This document shows, one piece after another, positions 7,216 through 9,525 of a DNA stretch of 9,525 bases. The notes under the pieces are model-generated. The model was not told the origin of the DNA. It did no database searches and saw only the letters and a list, made by a program, of their open reading frames with translations. The number at the start of each line of letters is the position of its first letter. Position 1 is the stretch's first letter. The position numbers were made by a program, and so were the translations under genes. The DNA comes from Flavobacteriaceae bacterium (lineage in GTDB: Bacteria > Bacteroidota > Bacteroidia > Flavobacteriales > Flavobacteriaceae): contig CANHBE010000088.1 in the NCBI GenBank assembly GCA_947458575.1, positions 1 to 9,525 on the forward strand. Reading direction: 5' to 3'.

Positions 7216-7317
7216 GGAGCTACTTCCTGCTCTCCACGATATCTTTTGCGCCAACCAAACTAGAGTGCCAAACCTAAATATTTCAGGCGCAAAAGGATGC
7301 TGTTCCGATCAGGGCTA
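7216..7317 (-). repeat. Structured interspersed element, copy B (lgt-secDF spacer)
   Basis: Read on the minus strand, this 102-base element begins TAGCCCTGAT and ends AGCAGGAAGTAGCTCC, matching copy A at 4209-4314. Given here in plus-strand letters, the outer helix pairs AGC (7218-7220) and CCTG (7226-7229) with CAGG (7310-7313) and GCT (7314-7316), leaving TACTT bulged. The inner helix pairs ATC (7241-7243) and TTTTGCGCC (7244-7252) with GGCGCAAAA (7286-7294) and GAT (7296-7298), with G7295 bulged at the place that corresponds to the bulged C of copy A. The inner stem differs in sequence from copy A yet remains paired, and the 33-base loop is unrelated. It lies between two terminators, outside either mature transcript unless there is read-through. 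Its function is unknown. Confidence 0.75.
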
Positions 7318-7460
7318 GAGACGACCATTTTACATTCAAATTCAGACTACTCCAGACCTTACTGTAAGCTCATTTGAATAATCAAAAACCAGAACAACCG
7401 TATACAACATGCAACCGTTGGCTGCCGGAAAGTCAAAGAATTGATCCATACACAAAAACA

Positions 7461-7489
7461 AAAAACCCGATATTACTATCGGGTTTTTT
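7461..7489 (-). terminator. Intrinsic terminator of secDF, possibly bidirectional
   Basis: A-tract 7461-7465, CCCGATA (7466-7472), loop TTAC, TATCGGG (7477-7483) and T-tract 7484-7489 form a perfect 7-base-pair stem flanked by As and Ts on both sides. It starts 22 bases past the secDF stop on the minus strand and would work in either direction. Confidence 0.88.
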
Positions 7490-7510
7490 ATATTAAATCA
7501 TGACTTGTAA

Positions 7511-9525
7511 TTAAGCCTTGTTGTGCTCCTCTTCTATTCTTTCGTGTTCTTTCTTAGAAATAGTATCAACCAATACTGGTGTCGCAATAAATAACGAAGA
7601 GTATGTTCCTACGACAATACCAATCAACATCGCAAAGATAAATCCTCGTATAGACTCACCTCCAAATACGAACATGATCAACAATACCAAAATCATCGTC
7701 AATGACGTATTGATGGTTCTTGACATTGTAGAATTAATCGATTGGTTTACAATATCGTTGAAGTTTCCTTTCGCTTTTCCTGCTAGATATTCTCTAACTC
7801 GGTCAAATACGATTACGGTATCATTCATAGAATATCCAATAACCGTAAGAATCGCTGCAATAAAGTGCTGATCGATTTCCATTCCGAATGGCATGTATTT
7901 CCATAACAAAGAATAAATTCCAAGAACGAAAATAACGTCGTGCGCTACTGCAGCAATCGCACCCAAACTGTACTGCCATTTTCTGAAACTGATTACTAAG
8001 TACAATCCAACAATTAACATCGCACCCAATACTGCCCAATATGAATTGGTCTTAATATCATCTGCCACTGTTGGTCCGACTTTAGAAGCTTGTAATATTC
8101 CGTATTGTTTGCCTTCATAACTGTTCACAAACTTTTCGTAAGTCATGTCAGCATTGAAATGTTTCTTCAAATTATCATACAATATTTGATTGACAGCCAT
8201 ATCAGCTTCTGAACCAGCTTCGTCAACTTTGTATTTAGTAGTAATCTTCAACTGATTGTCTTTTCCAAACACTTTTGCCTCTGCACTACCGTCGAAAACT
8301 TTGATCAATTCGCTACGAACTTCTTCTGCAGAAACCGGCTTCTCAAATCGCACCTGGAATGTTCTTCCACCTTTGAAGTCAACACCATAATTCAATCCGT
8401 GAGTAGCTAATGAAATCACGCTTACAATACAAACAACCAAAGAGAAAATATAAGTGAACTTTTTTACTCCAAGGAAATCAAAATGGAAATTAGTAAAGAA
8501 GTTCTTTGAGAACCCGGTAACGAAAGTCAACTTGTTTCCTTTATTCACGCTCCAATCCAACAGGATTCTTGAAATAAAAATAGAAGTAAATAATGAGGTA
8601 GCGATACCGATTAACAAAGTGGTGGCAAAACCTTGAATTGGACCAGTTCCAAAAATTAATAATACAGCACCGGTAAGTACGTGTGTAACGTTAGCATCAA
8701 CGATAGAACGCATCGCACCTTTCCATCCGAAAGAAGCTTTGATTGCATCTTCAATACTTTTGCCGGCCCGCAATTCTTCCTTGGCCCTTTCATAAATAAT
8801 GATATTGGCGTCAACTGCCGTACCCATAGTCAATACGATACCGGCTATACCTGGCAAGGTCAAAACAGCTCCCAAACTCGCTAATATTCCAAACAAGAAC
8901 AATAGGTTGATTGCCAATGCTACGTTTGCAAACCATCCTGCTCTTCCGTAGTAAACAATCATCCAAAGTGATACAAGCAATAGACCAATAATAGCAGAGG
9001 TTGTTCCGTTATCAATAGCCTCTTGTCCCAATGATGGCCCTACTACTTCAGACTGCACAATTTCAGCAGCTGCAGGTAATTTACCGGCTCTTAAGACGTT
9101 AGCTAAATCCTTGGTTTCAGTTACATCAAAAACACCTGAAATTTCTGAACGACCGCCAGATATAGGTCCGCTGGAAACACCCGGAGCGGAATACACAATA
9201 TCATCCAATACGATAGCGATAAATCCTTTTGTATTATAAGCTTTACCGGTAAGTTCTTCCCATGATTTCGCACCGGCACCATTCATTTGCATCGTAACCG
9301 ATGGCTTACCTAACTGGTCAAACGAATCACGCGCATCAGTAACAACACCGCCGCTCATCGCCGCTTGATTGTCTCTGTTGCCTTTTAGCGCATACAATCC
9401 AACCGTGCTGATTGGCTTTTTGGTTTTTTCATCTATTTCTGTAGAAGGCTTACCCCAAACGAATTTGGCGAATCTTTTGTCTGCCGGCAACAAAGCTTTG
9501 ATATCCGGACGCTTCAAATAACTAT
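7511..9525 (-). CDS. secDF: Fused protein translocase subunit SecDF, N-terminus outside window
   Basis: Inner-membrane partner of SecYEG that uses the proton gradient to pull exported proteins through the periplasm. The visible part is about 670 residues and reads to the window edge without a start, so roughly the first 300 residues (first membrane helix and much of the SecD periplasmic domain) are missing. Numbering from the codon at 9517: the remaining SecD periplasmic part is 1-170 (LRAGKLPAAAEIVQSEVVGP); SecD helices and the motif GTAVDANIIIYERAKEE (232-248) follow; a linker lies near 325-350; the SecF half begins about 352 with GVDFKGGRTF (378-387), then GYSMNDTVIVFDRVRE (561-576). D236, D566 and R600 fall where the proton-path residues D340, D637 and R671 of Thermus SecDF are expected; the D566-R600 spacing of 34 is the same. 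The C-terminus is charged (KKEHERIEEEHNKA). The SecD-SecF fusion is common in Bacteroidetes. Confidence 0.96.
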   Translation of the reverse strand, partial: SYLKRPDIKALLPADKRFAKFVWGKPSTEIDEKTKKPISTVGLYALKGNRDNQAAMSGGVVTDARDSFDQLGKPSVTMQMNGAGAKSWEELTGKAYNTKGFIAIVLDDIVYSAPGVSSGPISGGRSEISGVFDVTETKDLANVLRAGKLPAAAEIVQSEVVGPSLGQEAIDNGTTSAIIGLLLVSLWMIVYYGRAGWFANVALAINLLFLFGILASLGAVLTLPGIAGIVLTMGTAVDANIIIYERAKEELRAGKSIEDAIKASFGWKGAMRSIVDANVTHVLTGAVLLIFGTGPIQGFATTLLIGIATSLFTSIFISRILLDWSVNKGNKLTFVTGFSKNFFTNFHFDFLGVKKFTYIFSLVVCIVSVISLATHGLNYGVDFKGGRTFQVRFEKPVSAEEVRSELIKVFDGSAEAKVFGKDNQLKITTKYKVDEAGSEADMAVNQILYDNLKKHFNADMTYEKFVNSYEGKQYGILQASKVGPTVADDIKTNSYWAVLGAMLIVGLYLVISFRKWQYSLGAIAAVAHDVIFVLGIYSLLWKYMPFGMEIDQHFIAAILTVIGYSMNDTVIVFDRVREYLAGKAKGNFNDIVNQSINSTMSRTINTSLTMILVLLIMFVFGGESIRGFIFAMLIGIVVGTYSSLFIATPVLVDTISKKEHERIEEEHNKA

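Larger units (their letters stand above)
7132..7510. other. Convergent spacer between lgt and secDF without a gene
   Basis: This 379-base stretch separates two genes that point at each other. It holds the lgt terminator (7157-7183), a GAGCTATTT-bearing segment (7184-7215), repeat element copy B (7216-7317), about 140 bases with nothing recognisable (7318-7460) and the secDF terminator (7461-7489). I found no convincing small ORF, tRNA or promoter in it. Confidence 0.8.

Noticed and set aside
7334..7379. Inverted repeat ATTCAAAT / ATTTGAAT in the lgt-secDF spacer
   Set aside because: Only eight AT-rich bases with a 30-base loop, which is expected by chance in this composition.
7518..7871. 117-codon plus-strand ORF opposite secDF
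   Set aside because: It is antisense to the conserved SecF half and has no recognisable domain.
9515..9517. TTG as the secDF start codon
   Set aside because: The frame continues to the window edge (Ser-Tyr before it), and the SecD N-terminal membrane helix is still missing, so the true start lies outside.

Overview
The window reads as chromosomal DNA of a Bacteroidetes bacterium, most likely a member of the Flavobacteriaceae or a close relative. The reasons are a large secreted protein built from gliding-motility/type IX-secretion style Ig-like modules, a fused SecDF, AT-rich spacers, no Shine-Dalgarno sequences, a TAnnTTTG-type promoter box, and a folE-cysS-yidD-lgt order that I recall from flavobacteria. 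No mobile-element gene, CRISPR array, tRNA or rRNA was seen.

Layout: (1) 1-3369, minus strand: the N-terminal 1123 residues of a very large exported, multi-domain adhesin-like protein whose C-terminus lies beyond base 1. It has a signal peptide, a galactose-binding-like domain, three tandem Ig-like repeats, a nidogen-like module and further Ig-like modules. (2) 3370-3520: a divergent promoter region with a TATCTTTG box facing folE. (3) 3521-7131, plus strand, four same-strand housekeeping genes: folE (GTP cyclohydrolase I), cysS (cysteinyl-tRNA synthetase), yidD (membrane insertion factor) and lgt (prolipoprotein diacylglyceryl transferase), followed by a clear intrinsic terminator. (4) 7132-7510: a 379-base convergent spacer holding that terminator, a structured repeat element and a second terminator. 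(5) 7511-9525, minus strand: the C-terminal two thirds of a fused SecDF, with its N-terminus outside the window.

YidD, Lgt and SecDF all serve envelope protein biogenesis: membrane insertion, lipoprotein lipidation and Sec export. The large adhesin would be a client of Sec and then, by family knowledge, of the type IX system. FolE starts tetrahydropterin/folate synthesis and CysS charges tRNA-Cys.

The most unusual signal is non-coding. Two roughly 100-base elements, one between folE and cysS (4209-4314) and one between lgt and secDF (7216-7317, opposite orientation), share their ends and the same two-helix plan. Their inner helix differs in sequence but stays fully paired in both, which is compensatory change. 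A second non-coding oddity is a heptamer-based repeat and hairpin between cysS and yidD.
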